From [Mycobacterium] fortunisiensis (GTDB lineage Bacteria; Actinomycetota; Actinomycetes; Mycobacteriales; Mycobacteriaceae): 64,000 nt of DNA. Below, piece after piece: positions 25,226 to 34,853 of the stretch (position 1 is the first letter of the stretch; each line of letters opens with the position of its first letter). The notes beneath the pieces were generated by a model. It was given only the letters and a program-made list of their open reading frames with translations, ran no database searches and was not told the origin of the DNA. The stretch covers positions 186,001 to 250,000 of the forward strand of contig NZ_VOMB01000020.1 of assembly GCF_019050325.1 (NCBI RefSeq), read 5' to 3'. A program made the translations under genes and the position numbers.

Positions 25226-25615
25226 TCAGGCCAGCCGGGACACGCCGACCGGGCGGTCGGCCTCCAACCGCTGCTTGATCTCGAATGCCATCGCCTTCCC
25301 GGCTACCCGGCGCCGGTGGTTCATCGCGGCCAGGTCCATGTCGGCCAGTTGTCTGGCCGTGGCGCCGGACGGTTCGGCGTGCAGGAAGTAATGCAGCACC
25401 ACACCGTCCATCACCGCTTCGAGCCACACTTCCATCGTCCCGGTCAACGCGCCGGTCACGGTCCAGCGCTGACCCTTGTCGGCGCGGTCCTCGACGAGCT
25501 TGAGCACCAGGTCGGGCCACCACCGGCGCCAACTGGCGGCATCGGCGACCGCGGCGCCCACGGCGACCGGATCTGCGCAGACGAACGTCTCGTCGGCGAT
25601 CTGAATGCTGTTCAT
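25226..25615 (-). CDS. SRPBCC-fold protein (Rv2186c-like)
   Basis: This is a second START-like protein, 129 residues, with the typical N-terminal half ADPVAVGAAVADAASWRRWWP. It has only weak similarity to its neighbour. It is the first gene of the five-gene minus-strand group that ends with the acyltransferase. The ligand is unknown. The start is the ATG at 25615. It is divergent from fadD15 with 95 bases between them. Confidence 0.85.
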   Translation of the reverse strand: MNSIQIADETFVCADPVAVGAAVADAASWRRWWPDLVLKLVEDRADKGQRWTVTGALTGTMEVWLEAVMDGVVLHYFLHAEPSGATARQLADMDLAAMNHRRRVAGKAMAFEIKQRLEADRPVGVSRLA

Positions 25616-25663
25616 CGCGGACTAGCTTCACATATGCCTGCTCACCTGCCTACCGCGGCCGAC

Positions 25664-25669
25664 TAGGCT
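25664..25669 (+). promoter_or_regulatory. -10 element of fadD15
   Basis: TAGGCT fits TAnnnT. The predicted leader of about 35 bases contains the fadD15 ribosome site GGAGGG. Confidence 0.45.
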
Positions 25670-25710
25670 GACCCGCAAAACCGGTATCACCAAGCCTGGA
25701 GGGCAAGATC

Positions 25711-27510
<1,800 letters not shown>

Positions 27511-27517
27511 GCCCGGG

Positions 27518-28660
27518 TCAGCCCGTCAACAGCCCGGACAGCCGGGCGCCCTGCGACCGCCACTGCCAGTTGTCCACCGCCCAGTGCCGTCCCGCCGCCC
27601 CCATGGCGGCGCCCCGGGCCGGGTCGGCGAGCAGATCGGAAACGGCGGACGCGACGGCTCCGACATCAGTGCCGTCGACGATCGTGCCGGTCTGGCCGTC
27701 CCGCACCGTTTCGGGCGCCCCGCCGGAGGTTCCGGCGACGACCGGTACCCCGCAGGCCGAAGCCTCCAGGTAGACGATGCCCAGCCCCTCGACGTCCAGG
27801 CCCGCTCCCCGGGTGCGGCACGGCATGGCGAACACGTCGGCCATGGCGTGGTGCGCGGGAAGTTCGTCGCCGGGCACCGCGCCGGTGAAGACGACGTCAG
27901 CGGCCACACCATGGGTGTGCGCGAGGTGCTGCAAGGTCTGCAGGTACGGTCCGCCACCGACGATGGCCAGCACCGCCTCGGGCACACGCCGCCGGATGCT
28001 CGGCCAGGCGCGGATCAGCATGTCCTGGCCCTTGCGCGGCACCAATCTCGACAGGCAGACCACCACCGGTCGCTGCCCCAGGCCGTAGCGGGCCCGCAGC
28101 TCGGCCCGGGCCACCGGGTCCGGCACGAAACGGTCGGTGTCCACCCCGGGCGACAGTCGCTCCAGTGCGGCACGCGGGCCGAACGCCGAGGCGAACCTGC
28201 CGCGGGTGTAACGACTGACGAACGTCACGACGTCGGCGTCGTCGCCGATCCGGCGCAACGCGCCACGAGCCACCGGCAGCATCGACCAGCCGACCTCATG
28301 CCCGTGGGTGCTCGCGACGATGCGCCTGGCTCCGGCCCGCCGGGCCAGCGGACCCAGCAGAGCCAGCGGCGCGGCGGCTCCGAACCACACCGTCTCGATG
28401 TCGTGCTCGGCAATCAACCGCTGCATACGGTTCGCCACGGTCGGCTCGGGCAGCATCAGTGTGGTGGGGTGCCGCACCACACGGTATCCGGCTGCGGCGG
28501 CCCGGTCATCGAACTCCGGGGCGCCCTTCCATTTCGGTGCGTACACGGTGAGCTCGTGCGAACCGTCTCGCATCAATTCACCGACGAACGCTTCCAGATA
28601 TGACTGGATGCCGCCACGGCGCGGTGGAAAATCGTTGGTGACCAACAAAACCCGCGTCAT
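27518..28660 (-). CDS. pimB: Phosphatidylinositol monomannoside mannosyltransferase PimB' (GT4)
   Basis: This GT-B glycosyltransferase transfers the second mannose from GDP-mannose to make Ac1PIM2 at the inner face of the membrane. The N-terminal donor-domain start VTNDFPPRRGGIQSY is present. So are the PimB'-typical basic loop CLSRLVPRKGQD and the GT4 E-x7-E motif in VEGLGIVYLEASACG. Length 380 residues. The ATG follows a -10 by six bases, so it is probably leaderless. Confidence 0.93.
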   Translation of the reverse strand: MTRVLLVTNDFPPRRGGIQSYLEAFVGELMRDGSHELTVYAPKWKGAPEFDDRAAAAGYRVVRHPTTLMLPEPTVANRMQRLIAEHDIETVWFGAAAPLALLGPLARRAGARRIVASTHGHEVGWSMLPVARGALRRIGDDADVVTFVSRYTRGRFASAFGPRAALERLSPGVDTDRFVPDPVARAELRARYGLGQRPVVVCLSRLVPRKGQDMLIRAWPSIRRRVPEAVLAIVGGGPYLQTLQHLAHTHGVAADVVFTGAVPGDELPAHHAMADVFAMPCRTRGAGLDVEGLGIVYLEASACGVPVVAGTSGGAPETVRDGQTGTIVDGTDVGAVASAVSDLLADPARGAAMGAAGRHWAVDNWQWRSQGARLSGLLTG

Positions 28661-28666
28661 GGCGAC

Positions 28667-28672
28667 AGGCTA
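28667..28672 (-). promoter_or_regulatory. Leaderless -10 element of pimB inside the upstream stop codon
   Basis: TAGCCT on the minus strand is 6 bases before the pimB ATG. Its first three bases are the TAG stop codon of the upstream metallopeptidase-like gene. Confidence 0.6.
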
Positions 28673-29581
28673 TCCGGTCAGCCAGTGCTGCCATCCGACC
28701 AGTACCGCGTCGAGGTCCGCACCCAGAGTCTGGCGCACCGCGGTGGCGACGTCGGAATGGTCGGGGCCGCAAGCCCGCTGATACAGCTCACGCAGTGTCG
28801 ATGTCCCATGGGTGTCGGCGACGTAGCGGGTGAACCACCAGGCCCGGTCGTAGGCCAGCGACCGGGCCGCCCCGGGCGTGTCCAGGTCGGCATCGGCCGG
28901 CAACTGCGCCAGCGTCGCAGCCGAGGCCGGACCGGGTCGCGCCGCCGCCGGCCGGCCGACGAAGTCGGCGACGCCCTCGGTGAGCCAGCGGGGTGCATCG
29001 GGGGCGGTCTGGGCCCGGGCGGCGTAGTGAAAAAGCTCGTGACGCAGCACAATTCGCAGCGCCGCCGGGCTCATCTGGGCCGCCCCGGGGGCGAACATGA
29101 TCCGCTGCGCGGTGGTGGTCGCGGCGATGTCGGCGGCCCCGCCGGCCAGCACCCGGAACTGCTGATCCGACCCGGCGACGGCGATCTCGATGTGCTGCGG
29201 CCAGTCCGGACCCCAGAACGCGTCGACCGCGGCGACCGCGTCAGGAAGTTCGGCACCCAGACGCTGCAGCAGGGCGGGGGCGTGTGGCCCTCCCAACGCG
29301 AGCAGAGCGGCGGAGCGCCCGTCGGGCAGCGGAATCGAGGTCACCGGGTCGGGTGGCGCGACGGGGCCCGGCGACGCGGCGGACGGCGGAGTCGGCGGCG
29401 GGACCCGGGGGGAAACCGGGGGCGGCGCGGCTTTCCACAACAACACCGTCGCCGCGACCATTTCCATCAGGAACACCGCGACCAGCAGCGCGCGGCGGCC
29501 GTTCAGCGGAGAAGTGCTGTCGACGGACTTCTCGGTACCGACGGAGTTCTCAGTACCGGCGAACGTTGTAGATCGGCGCAT
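28670..29581 (-). CDS. Membrane-anchored putative zinc metallopeptidase (Rv2189c-like)
   Basis: The 303-residue product has a short cytoplasmic N-terminus, one membrane anchor at about 30-50 and a Pro-rich linker. An extracytoplasmic domain carries HELFH at 181-185, with a later glutamate in WLTEGVADFV (Glu202). This HExxH plus downstream Glu pattern is that of gluzincin (peptidase MA-like) metallopeptidases, so zinc proteolysis is likely but unproven. The ATG lies 32 bases inside ripC, so translation is probably coupled. The start could be slightly later. Confidence 0.78.
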   Translation of the reverse strand: MRRSTTFAGTENSVGTEKSVDSTSPLNGRRALLVAVFLMEMVAATVLLWKAAPPPVSPRVPPPTPPSAASPGPVAPPDPVTSIPLPDGRSAALLALGGPHAPALLQRLGAELPDAVAAVDAFWGPDWPQHIEIAVAGSDQQFRVLAGGAADIAATTTAQRIMFAPGAAQMSPAALRIVLRHELFHYAARAQTAPDAPRWLTEGVADFVGRPAAARPGPASAATLAQLPADADLDTPGAARSLAYDRAWWFTRYVADTHGTSTLRELYQRACGPDHSDVATAVRQTLGADLDAVLVGWQHWLTG

Positions 29582-30686
29582 TGTTGACCGGAGCGACCCG
29601 CACCGGGGTGCCGTAGGTCGAGGCGTGCACCATCATCCCGTCACCGATGTAGATGCCGACGTGAGACGCATCCGAGTAGTAGGTCACCACGTCACCGGGC
29701 TGCATCGAATCTGTCGACACCGGCTGCCCGCCGCGGGCCATGGCCTGGCTGGAATGCGGCAGCGAGATCCCGGCGTGCTGGAACGACCACATCACCAGGC
29801 CCGAGCAGTCGAAGGAGCTGGGGCCGGCCGCACCCCAGGAGTAGGGCGACCCGATCCGGCTGAGCGCGGCCTGGATGACAGTGCCCGAGTGGCCACTGCC
29901 GGCATCCGGCAGCCCGGCCTCCGGCGGAGCGACGTCACCCGGCGGAATGCCGTTGGGCGGGTCAGCCAACACGTTGGGATCCTGCGCAGGTGGCAACGCC
30001 TCGGGTGCGGGTACCGGCGGCGTCGGCGGCAGGGCCGCCATCGCTTCACGCTGACCCGGCGTCAGCGCCTGGTACCGCGACTTGACGATCGCGATCTGCA
30101 CCTGCAGTTGGCTTTGCTTGGATTGCAGGTCGGCGCGCACCGCGGCCGCCTGCTCGGCGGCGGTCTTGGCGTCGGCGGCCGATTTCGCCGACTCCCGTTC
30201 GGCGACGGCGGCCTTCTCGCCGACCGAACGGAAGTTCTGCATCTGCGTGGACATCTCCGTGGCCATCACCCGTTGCACGGCCAGTTGTTCGATCAACTGC
30301 TGCGGTGAGCCGGCCGTCAGGATGGCGTCCACGCCGGAGGTGCGCCCACCCATGTACTGGGCGGCAGCAATGTTGTTGACCGAGACCTGAAAAGTTGCCA
30401 GCTGCGACTTGGCGTTGTCCACGGCGGCGACGTCGTCAGCGTGCTTCTTTTCCGCAGCCTCTTGTGCGGCAAGCTTGTTGTTGAGGTCGAGCTGCGCAGA
30501 GTGCATCGCCTCGGTGGTCTGCTCGGCCTGGCGGGACAGCTCGTTGAGCTTTGCCAGCGCATCATCGGCGGGGTCGGCATGCGAAGTGGCGACGAGGAAT
30601 CCCGACATCAAGACCAAACCGGCTATGGCACCTGCGATGGGTCGCTTGAAACGACTTGTGGGCCGGTGCGCGCGGTCGTGCCTCAA
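29550..30686 (-). CDS. ripC: Peptidoglycan endopeptidase RipC (NlpC/P60)
   Basis: RipC is a secreted D,L-endopeptidase that cleaves stem peptides; in mycobacteria it is activated by FtsEX. The 378-residue precursor has a signal sequence ending near SHADPAD and a long coiled-coil region at about 40-205. A Pro-rich linker and a C-terminal NlpC/P60 domain follow, with Cys294 (FDCSGLV), His342 (SHVGIY) and His354. The start is a TTG with GTGAGGAC about eight bases upstream, supported by a -10 further up. Confidence 0.92.
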   Translation of the reverse strand: MRHDRAHRPTSRFKRPIAGAIAGLVLMSGFLVATSHADPADDALAKLNELSRQAEQTTEAMHSAQLDLNNKLAAQEAAEKKHADDVAAVDNAKSQLATFQVSVNNIAAAQYMGGRTSGVDAILTAGSPQQLIEQLAVQRVMATEMSTQMQNFRSVGEKAAVAERESAKSAADAKTAAEQAAAVRADLQSKQSQLQVQIAIVKSRYQALTPGQREAMAALPPTPPVPAPEALPPAQDPNVLADPPNGIPPGDVAPPEAGLPDAGSGHSGTVIQAALSRIGSPYSWGAAGPSSFDCSGLVMWSFQHAGISLPHSSQAMARGGQPVSTDSMQPGDVVTYYSDASHVGIYIGDGMMVHASTYGTPVRVAPVNNAPIYNVRRY

Positions 30687-30745
30687 GTTTTCGTCCTCAC
30701 AACTGGCGATGGCGAGCCGCCTCGAACTGCTCTTAGGTCTCAGAT

Positions 30746-30751
30746 AGGTTA
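30746..30751 (-). promoter_or_regulatory. Possible -10 element of ripC
   Basis: TAACCT on the minus strand fits TAnnnT and gives a leader of about 55 bases containing the ripC ribosome site. Confidence 0.4.
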
Positions 30752-30838
30752 CGAAACGGCATCGGGCTTGTCCAACGGAAGCTGCAAATCTAACAGCCCT
30801 TTCTGGATATTTTCCTGTGCACGGACGGATGCGTGTCG

Positions 30839-31105
30839 TCAGGCGACGCCGGATCTGCCGTCCCGGTGAATCGGCACCAGCCGCAGTCGCGGTGCCAAAC
30901 CCACGTCAGCGAGCACTTCCAGGGCACGACGCTCGTCATCCAGCAAAGTTTCCGGGACTCCGAGCAACACACTGACAACACAGTCCTGACATCCAGGGCC
31001 GCGAACCGCGCAATCATCGCAGTCGATGGTCACGCAGCCGGGGCCGGACCGGCCGGCGTTGGGATCATCGGCATAGGACCACCGGTCCTGCCGCATTCCG
31101 CTCAT
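30839..31105 (-). CDS. Small cysteine-rich protein, probably DNA-damage inducible
   Basis: I do not recognise a characterised family. The 88-residue product has five cysteines in the pattern C24-x4-C29-x2-C32-x6-C39-x2-C42, suggesting a zinc knuckle or iron-sulphur site. A helical segment (PETLLDDERRALEVLADVG) and a basic end follow. It has a good ribosome site, GAAAGGAC, seven bases before the ATG. Its promoter resembles the PafBC-type damage promoter shared with the divergent DnaQ-UvrC gene, so a role in damage response is inferred from context only. It is upstream of ripC in the same direction, 152 bases away. Confidence 0.75.
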   Translation of the reverse strand: MSGMRQDRWSYADDPNAGRSGPGCVTIDCDDCAVRGPGCQDCVVSVLLGVPETLLDDERRALEVLADVGLAPRLRLVPIHRDGRSGVA

Positions 31106-31136
31106 CTTGACCGTCCTTTCGATCGGTGTTGCGGGC

Positions 31137-31159
31137 ACGGTATCGGCGGGTACCGACAA
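31137..31159 (-). promoter_or_regulatory. RecA-independent damage-type promoter of the cysteine-rich gene
   Basis: On the minus strand: TTGTCGGTA-N8-TACCGT. The mycobacterial RecA-independent (PafBC-dependent) damage promoter consensus is TTGTCRGTG-N8-TAnnnT, so all positions match except the last of the upstream element. The predicted start is about 25 bases before the ATG. Confidence 0.75.
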
Positions 31160-31174
31160 GCGGGTACCGACAAG
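31147..31174. repeat. Tandem 14-base repeat inside the divergent promoter
   Basis: CGGGTACCGACAAG occurs twice back to back. Each unit contains one minus-strand copy of the upstream damage-promoter element (TTGTCGGTA). Only the copy at 31151-31159 has a -10 at the right distance, so the other may be an extra activator contact or a recent duplication. Confidence 0.8.
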
Positions 31175-31189
31175 GAGCGCAGCACGCAC

Positions 31190-31212
31190 TTGTCGGTGGC
31201 GGTGCATACCGT
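31190..31212 (+). promoter_or_regulatory. RecA-independent damage promoter of the DnaQ-UvrC gene
   Basis: TTGTCGGTG-N8-TACCGT is an exact match to the TTGTCRGTG-N8-TAnnnT consensus known for PafBC-dependent DNA-damage promoters in mycobacteria. The -10 is 7 bases from the ATG, so the mRNA should be leaderless. No LexA box (TCGAAC-N4-GTTCGA) was seen here. Confidence 0.85.
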
Positions 31213-31219
31213 CACTGGC

Positions 31220-33100
31220 ATGGGCCAGCGCACGACCGCCATCAGCGCGCAGCTGACGCTGGATCTCGATGGCGGCGAGACCGCCCTGGACTGTGTCTCC
31301 CTGGCCGACACCACCTTTGTGGTGGTGGACCTGGAGACCACCGGCGGTCGCGCCGCCGCGAGGTCACCGGGTGAGTATCACGACGCCATCACCGAGATCG
31401 GTGCGGTCAAGGTGCGCGGCGGCGAGGTACTCGGTGAGCTGGCCACCCTGATCGATCCGGGCCGGGCGATCCCTCCGCAGATCGTCGAGCTCACCGGGAT
31501 CACCACGGCGATGGTGCACGACGCACCGAAGATCGACGCCGTCCTACCCGCTTTCCTCGAGTTCTCCCGCGGGGCGGTACTCGTCGCCCACAACGCGGGA
31601 TTCGACGTCGGGTTTCTCCGGGCCGCGGCCCAGCGCGCACAGCTGGGCTGGCCGCGTCCGCCGGTGCTGTGCACGGTCAAGCTCGCCCGTCGGGTACTCA
31701 CCCGGGAGGAGGCACCCAGCGTGAAACTGTCGGCGCTGGCCCGGCTGTTCGGCGCCGCCACCACACCCACCCACCGCGCCCTCGACGACGCCCGGGCCAC
31801 CGTCGACGTGTTGCACGGGCTGATCGAGCGGGTCGGCAACCAGGGAATCCACACGTACGCCGACCTGAAGTCGTACCTGCCCGACGTCACCCCGGCCCAG
31901 CGCCGCAACCGGACGCTGGCCGACAAGCTGCCCAACCGCCCCGGCGTCTACCTGTTCCGCGGACCGTCGGACGAGGTGCTCTACGTCGGTACCGCGGTCG
32001 ATCTGCGGCGGCGGGTGCGGCAGTACTTCACCGGTGCCGACCCGCGGGCCCGGATGAAGGAGATGGCCACGCTGGCCCGCGCCGTCGACCACGTGGAATG
32101 CGCCCACGATCTGGAGGCCGGGGTCCGGGAGTTGCGGCTGCTCGCCGCCCACGCCCCGCCGTACAACCGGCGTTCCAAAGCTCCCAAACGTGGCTGGTGG
32201 GTGGTGCTCACCGACGAGGCCTTTCCGCGTCTTTCCACAGTGCGAAACCCGGGACATCGCACAGCTTTCGGACCGTTCTCGGCCCGCTCCGACGCCGTGC
32301 AGTCGGCCGCCCTGCTGGCCCGGTTCACCGGGGTACGCACCTGTGCGGCCCGATTGGGCGCGTCCGCAGTACACCGCTGTCCCGAGGCCGAACTGTCCCC
32401 TTGCCCGGCCACCCAGCACATCGGCCCGCAGGAGTACGCCACCGCCGTCCGGCGCCTCACCGCGTTGATCGACGGCACCGACAGCGCGGCACTGCAGGCC
32501 GCACTGAACCACATCGGCGAGGTGGCCGCGGCCGGCCGGTACGAGACCGCCGCCCGGCTGCGTGATCACGCCGCGGTGGCGATCGAGGCGCTGTGGCGTT
32601 GTCAGCGGCTGCACGCCCTGGCCGAGCTGCCCGAACTCGTGGCCGCGCGGCCCGACGGCAGCGGCGGCTGGCATTTCGCGGTGGTCCGTCACGGCCAGCT
32701 GGCCGGCGCGGGCGCGGCCGCACGCGGGGTGCCGCCGATGCCGGTGGTCGACGCGATCTGCGCGGCCGCGCAGGTGATCCTGCCCAGCGCAGCACCATTG
32801 GGCGGCGCGCTGGTGGAGGAAACCGCGCTCATCGCCCGCTGGCTGGCCACACCCGGAGTGCGCATCGTGCGCACCGAGACGGGTTACGCGACACCGATCG
32901 GGTCGGCGGGCCGCTACGCGGAATGGGCAGCGACCGCCCGCTCGGCCCAGTTGGCCGCGGCCCAGCTGCAGAACTCAGAACTGCAGGCTGAACCGCACCC
33001 AACGCGCGAGCAGTTGTTCGGCCGCGCCCGAGTCGATGGCCTCGGTGGCCCGCGCCAGACCGGTTTCCCAGGCCGGCGCCCACTGAGCGTCGCTGGCTAG
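31220..33100 (+). CDS. DEDDh exonuclease fused to UvrC/Cho-like GIY-YIG endonuclease (Rv2191-like)
   Basis: This is a two-domain DNA-repair nuclease. The N-terminal DnaQ-type 3'-5' exonuclease has Asp37/Glu39 (VDLETT), Asp129 (HNAGFD), His185 and Asp190 (HRALDDA). A GIY-YIG endonuclease follows (GVYLF 242-246, LYVG 254-257, DLRRRVRQYF), with a UvrC-like remainder similar to Cho. It lacks the UvrC C-terminal RNase H-like and HhH domains. The 626-residue start at 31220 is fixed by a leaderless damage-type promoter. The final 42 codons, including the stop, overlap the 3' end of trpD. Confidence 0.9.
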   Translation: MGQRTTAISAQLTLDLDGGETALDCVSLADTTFVVVDLETTGGRAAARSPGEYHDAITEIGAVKVRGGEVLGELATLIDPGRAIPPQIVELTGITTAMVHDAPKIDAVLPAFLEFSRGAVLVAHNAGFDVGFLRAAAQRAQLGWPRPPVLCTVKLARRVLTREEAPSVKLSALARLFGAATTPTHRALDDARATVDVLHGLIERVGNQGIHTYADLKSYLPDVTPAQRRNRTLADKLPNRPGVYLFRGPSDEVLYVGTAVDLRRRVRQYFTGADPRARMKEMATLARAVDHVECAHDLEAGVRELRLLAAHAPPYNRRSKAPKRGWWVVLTDEAFPRLSTVRNPGHRTAFGPFSARSDAVQSAALLARFTGVRTCAARLGASAVHRCPEAELSPCPATQHIGPQEYATAVRRLTALIDGTDSAALQAALNHIGEVAAAGRYETAARLRDHAAVAIEALWRCQRLHALAELPELVAARPDGSGGWHFAVVRHGQLAGAGAAARGVPPMPVVDAICAAAQVILPSAAPLGGALVEETALIARWLATPGVRIVRTETGYATPIGSAGRYAEWAATARSAQLAAAQLQNSELQAEPHPTREQLFGRARVDGLGGPRQTGFPGRRPLSVAG

Positions 33101-34081
33101 CCCGGCATGGGCGACCATCGCTCCGGCGGCGTTGAGCACCACCGCATCACGCACCGGCCCCTTGGCCCCGCCCAGCACGGCCCGCGCCTCGGCGGCGTTG
33201 GCGGTGGCATCGCCGCCGACCAGCTCGCTGATGTCGGCGCGTTTGAAGCCGAAGGCCGCCGGATCGAACTTCAACCGCTCCACGGTGCCGGCCTGCACCC
33301 GCCAGATGGTGCTCGTGGTCGTGGTGGTCAGCTCATCGAGCCCGTCGTCGCCGTGCACCACCAACACACTGGAACCGCGAGCGGCATACACCCCGGCCAT
33401 CACCTCGGCCAGGTCGTCGAACGCACAGCCGATCAGCCCGGCCCGCGGCGAGGCCGGATTGGTCAGTGGTCCAAGCAGATTGAAGACCGTCGGGACCCCG
33501 ATCTCCCGGCGCACCACCGAGGCGTGCCGGTAGGAGGGATGGAACTGCGGCGCGAAGGCGAACCCGATGCCGACCTCGGCGACGCTGCGGGCCACCTCTT
33601 CGGGCCCCAGATCGATGCGCACCCCCAGGGCTTCGAGGGTGTCGGCGCCGCCCGACAGCGAGGAGGCCGCCCGGTTGCCGTGCTTGATCACCGGAACCCC
33701 ACATGCCGCCACCACGATCGCGGCCATGGTGGACAGGTTGACGGTGTTGGCCCCGTCACCACCGGTACCGACGATGTCCACGGTCGCCGTGCCGATCTTG
33801 TCGGTGGGCACCCGGCGGGCGTGCGACAGCATGATGTCGGCCAATTCCCCGACCTCGGCCGAGGTGGGCCGCTTCATCTTCATCGCCACCGCGAACCCGG
33901 CGATCTGCGCCGGGGTCGCCACCCCGGTCATGATCTGGTCCATCGCCCAGCCCGCGTAACCGCTGGGCAGGCTCTGCTCGGTGGTCAGCCGACCGAGGAT
34001 GGCCGGCCACGACGGCCCCCCGCCCGATCGGGACGAGGAACCGGACGACGCCGGGGACTGCGGTGAAGATCCAAAAGCCAC
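32975..34081 (-). CDS. trpD: Anthranilate phosphoribosyltransferase TrpD
   Basis: TrpD transfers phosphoribose from PRPP to anthranilate in tryptophan synthesis. PRPP and metal motifs GTGGDGANTVNLS and KHGNRAASS, and the region RREIGVPTVFNLLGPLTNP, are all present. The 368-residue protein carries a low-complexity Ser/Gly-rich N-terminus of about 25 residues before the fold. The GTG start follows TAGCAT by 6 bases, predicting a leaderless transcript. It stands alone, away from other trp genes, as in tuberculosis. It overlaps the convergent nuclease gene by 126 bases. Confidence 0.95.
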   Translation of the reverse strand: MAFGSSPQSPASSGSSSRSGGGPSWPAILGRLTTEQSLPSGYAGWAMDQIMTGVATPAQIAGFAVAMKMKRPTSAEVGELADIMLSHARRVPTDKIGTATVDIVGTGGDGANTVNLSTMAAIVVAACGVPVIKHGNRAASSLSGGADTLEALGVRIDLGPEEVARSVAEVGIGFAFAPQFHPSYRHASVVRREIGVPTVFNLLGPLTNPASPRAGLIGCAFDDLAEVMAGVYAARGSSVLVVHGDDGLDELTTTTTSTIWRVQAGTVERLKFDPAAFGFKRADISELVGGDATANAAEARAVLGGAKGPVRDAVVLNAAGAMVAHAGLASDAQWAPAWETGLARATEAIDSGAAEQLLARWVRFSLQF

Positions 34082-34087
34082 GGCCGA

Positions 34088-34093
34088 ATGCTA
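34088..34093 (-). promoter_or_regulatory. Leaderless -10 element of trpD
   Basis: TAGCAT on the minus strand fits TAnnnT and lies 6 bases from the trpD GTG. Confidence 0.6.
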
Positions 34094-34203
34094 TCGCTGC
34101 AGCCGTCGGCGCCCCGGGTCGCGGGCACCCGTTGGCGACACGTTTGGACGAATTGCTCGACCCGGGTGGAGTTCGACAACTACAAAGCGTCATACTTGCG
34201 GAT

Positions 34204-34815
34204 GTGACGAGCGCTGTAGGTACCTCGGGAACGGCAATCACGTCGCGCGTTCATTCGCTGAACAGACCGAACATGGTCAGTGTTGGCACCATCGTGTGGC
34301 TTTCCAGTGAACTCATGTTCTTTGCTGGACTGTTTGCGATGTATTTCACGGCGCGCGCGCAAGCTGGTGGCGACTGGCCGCCCGAGCCGACCGAACTCAA
34401 TTTGGCCCTTGCTGTTCCGGTGACGCTGGTTCTGATCGCGTCATCCTTCACCTGCCAGATGGGCGTGTTCGCCGCCGAGCGCGGCGACGTGTTCGGGCTG
34501 CGCCGGTGGTATGTGATCACGTTCCTGATGGGCCTGTTCTTCGTACTGGGCCAGGGATACGAGTACATCCACCTGGTCGAGCACGGCACCACCATCCCGG
34601 GCAGTGCCTATGGATCGGTCTTCTATCTCGCGACCGGTTTCCACGGCCTGCACGTCATCGGCGGACTTGTTGCGTTCATCTTGCTGCTGGCCCGCACCAA
34701 GATGAGTAAATTCACGCCCGCGCAGGCCACCGCGGCGATCGTCGTCTCGTACTACTGGCACTTCGTCGACATCGTCTGGATTGCGCTGTTCGCCACCATC
34801 TACTTCGTCCGCTGA
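34204..34815 (+). CDS. ctaE: Cytochrome c oxidase subunit III (CtaE)
   Basis: CtaE is a non-catalytic core subunit of the aa3 oxidase in the plasma membrane. The 203-residue protein has five membrane spans and the family motifs WLSSELMFFAGLFAMYF, GQGYEY, ATGFHGLHV and YYWHFVDIVW. The GTG at 34204 matches the start and length of the tuberculosis protein. A CATACT hexamer 7 bases before it may be a -10 variant. It begins the ctaE-qcrC-qcrA-qcrB operon. Confidence 0.96.
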   Translation: MTSAVGTSGTAITSRVHSLNRPNMVSVGTIVWLSSELMFFAGLFAMYFTARAQAGGDWPPEPTELNLALAVPVTLVLIASSFTCQMGVFAAERGDVFGLRRWYVITFLMGLFFVLGQGYEYIHLVEHGTTIPGSAYGSVFYLATGFHGLHVIGGLVAFILLLARTKMSKFTPAQATAAIVVSYYWHFVDIVWIALFATIYFVR

Positions 34816-34853
34816 TCGGCCGGCCGATGTTCGATTCGATGAGAAGGGGTTCG

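Noticed and set aside
31105..31220. LexA-controlled SOS box for the repair nuclease.
   Set aside because: No TCGAAC-N4-GTTCGA-like palindrome is present; the match is to the RecA-independent damage promoter instead.
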